Source: Bacteroidia bacterium
GTDB taxonomy: Bacteria > Bacteroidota > Bacteroidia > Bacteroidales > Azobacteroidaceae
Direction of reading: 5' to 3'
NCBI GenBank assembly: GCA_025996865.1
Contig: BNTV01000171.1
Span: forward strand, 1-7,802
DNA: 7,802 nucleotides
Shown: one piece after another, positions 7,037-7,802 of the stretch
Layout: the number at the start of each line of letters is the position of its first letter
Numbering within the stretch: the first letter of the stretch is position 1
Translations under genes and position numbers: made by a program
Notes under the pieces: model-generated
Database searches by the model: none
What the model was told of the DNA's origin: nothing
What the model saw: the letters and a program-made list of their open reading frames with translations, nothing else

Positions 7037-7802
7037 TCATTTTGCTCCGGATAAACCATCCGCAAAACCGGCATAAGCATGTTTGCGGTCGTAGTCCAAG
7101 GTCCACAAGCCAATCGGCTCGCCGCCTCTCCAGCTGGAGCTTGCCGGACTGTCTGTCGCCGCCCACTGGGTGATGCCGTAGCGTTGCGTCGCGGGAATAA
7201 TCTCGAAATAGGTCTTCACGATGTATTTGTAAAGATCGGCCTGTGCGCGGAGCTGCTCGTCGGTAGCCTCGTCGGTTTGAATACCTTTACCGTCAACCTC
7301 AATTCCCATGTCTAATTCGGATATCTTGATCAGTTTACCGGTAGCCGCCAACAAGCGGAAGTGTTCGGCAATTTTATCCCTGTCGGCCAAATTCAGGCTA
7401 ACGTGCATTTGCGTACCGATACCATCGACTTTCACGCCTTTGCTTTCGACATATTTGACATATTCTATTAATCCTTTGCACTTATCCAAACTTGATTCCA
7501 AACCGTAATCGTTGATAAAAAGCTTGTCGCTTTCGTGTCCTTCCTGACGGCGTGCTATCTGAATGGCGGTTACCGCATAATCCTTGCCCAGATAGTCTTG
7601 CCAGTAAAATTCGTCCGCAGCCATATCGGTTTTACCGATGCCTGTTTTCAGTTGGTACTGATCCGGCCAGTCGGACATGGGTTCGTTCACGATGTCCCAA
7701 GCCTTAACGGTTTTGCTGGCGGCCATCATGCCCGAAATCCACGTTTCTAAGGATTCCGTAAGGATTTGACGTTTTTCTTCCGGCGTTTTCTCAATGATTT
7801 GT
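7037..7802 (-). CDS. GH10 endo-xylanase, C-terminal part, CBM-inserted surface type (5' end outside window)
   Basis: Only the C-terminal 254 or so residues are present; the frame is open through the window edge, beginning IIEKTPEEKRQ. The ATG codons at 7724-7729 lie inside the domain (ISGMMAASKTV) and are not starts. Landmarks are the acid/base Glu in AWDIVNEPMSDW (codon 7682-7684), the substrate loop INDYGLESSLDK, GTQMHVSLN, the nucleophile Glu in ISELDMGIEVDG (codon 7316-7318) and the ending YAGFADGLSG. The forms NEPMSD, FYWQDYLGKDY and QWAATDSPASSSWR differ from the compact GH10 next door. They match, from memory of the family, the Bacteroides/Prevotella xylanases of the BACOVA_04390/Xyn10C kind, where carbohydrate-binding modules are inserted in the N-terminal half and the enzyme sits on the cell surface behind SusC/SusD-like genes. 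That N-terminal half is not visible here, so the insertion and lipoprotein anchor are predictions. The reading frame and catalytic residues are intact. Confidence 0.92.
   Translation of the reverse strand, partial: QIIEKTPEEKRQILTESLETWISGMMAASKTVKAWDIVNEPMSDWPDQYQLKTGIGKTDMAADEFYWQDYLGKDYAVTAIQIARRQEGHESDKLFINDYGLESSLDKCKGLIEYVKYVESKGVKVDGIGTQMHVSLNLADRDKIAEHFRLLAATGKLIKISELDMGIEVDGKGIQTDEATDEQLRAQADLYKYIVKTYFEIIPATQRYGITQWAATDSPASSSWRGGEPIGLWTLDYDRKHAYAGFADGLSGAK

Noticed and set aside
6718..7113. Minus-strand frame of 131 codons spanning the gap between the GH10 genes
   Set aside because: It overlaps the ends of both xylanases out of frame and resembles no family.
7037..7729. The second GH10 starting at the ATG at 7729 as a short complete enzyme
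   Set aside because: That ATG is within the conserved barrel, and the same frame continues upstream with GH10-like sequence to the window edge.
1..7802. CRISPR array, tRNA, rRNA, insertion sequence or transposase
   Set aside because: No repeat-spacer pattern, RNA-gene landmarks, terminal inverted repeats or transposase motifs were found by eye on either strand.

Overview
The window reads as part of a Bacteroidota (most likely Bacteroidales) genome. The evidence is a xylan-degradation gene cluster typical of that group, short lysine-rich secretion signals ending just before Q or K, weak Shine-Dalgarno sites, TAnnTTTG-type promoter matches and a decayed hybrid two-component sensor. The genus cannot be fixed from this sequence alone.

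Layout, left to right. Positions 1-115 are intergenic, with one possible leftward promoter. Positions about 116-1022 (+) hold a broken remnant of the periplasmic sensor of a hybrid two-component system (HTCS). It lacks both ends and changes frame twice. Positions 1027-1923 (-) encode an intact glutamate formimidoyltransferase, meeting the remnant tail to tail. Just upstream of it, 1933-2019 (-) is the last 29 codons of a lost gene, probably an M48-type metallopeptidase. A good Bacteroidota-type promoter match at 2035-2064 (-) lies in the gap before the glycosidase run.

From 2087 to the right edge, all genes are on the minus strand and form one cluster. In order of transcription they are a GH10 xylanase (5' end outside the window, of the type that carries inserted carbohydrate-binding modules), a compact secreted GH10 xylanase, a GH43 glycosidase with a beta-sandwich and a C-terminal beta-trefoil-like module, and a second GH43 of the beta-xylosidase/arabinofuranosidase type. 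Gaps between them are 68, 22 and 12 bp, which fits an operon. A strong hairpin lies in the 68 bp gap.

How they work together (family knowledge plus inference): the edge GH10 probably cuts xylan at the cell surface, the compact GH10 shortens the oligosaccharides, and the two GH43 enzymes remove xylose or arabinose from them in the periplasm. SusC/SusD-like transport genes would be expected just beyond the right edge. The formimidoyltransferase belongs to histidine/folate one-carbon metabolism, has no obvious link to xylan, and sits in a scarred, rearranged stretch. I see no convincing new biological system. The points most worth a second look are the gene scars around ftcD, the C-terminal module of the 665-residue GH43 and the hairpin between the two xylanase genes.
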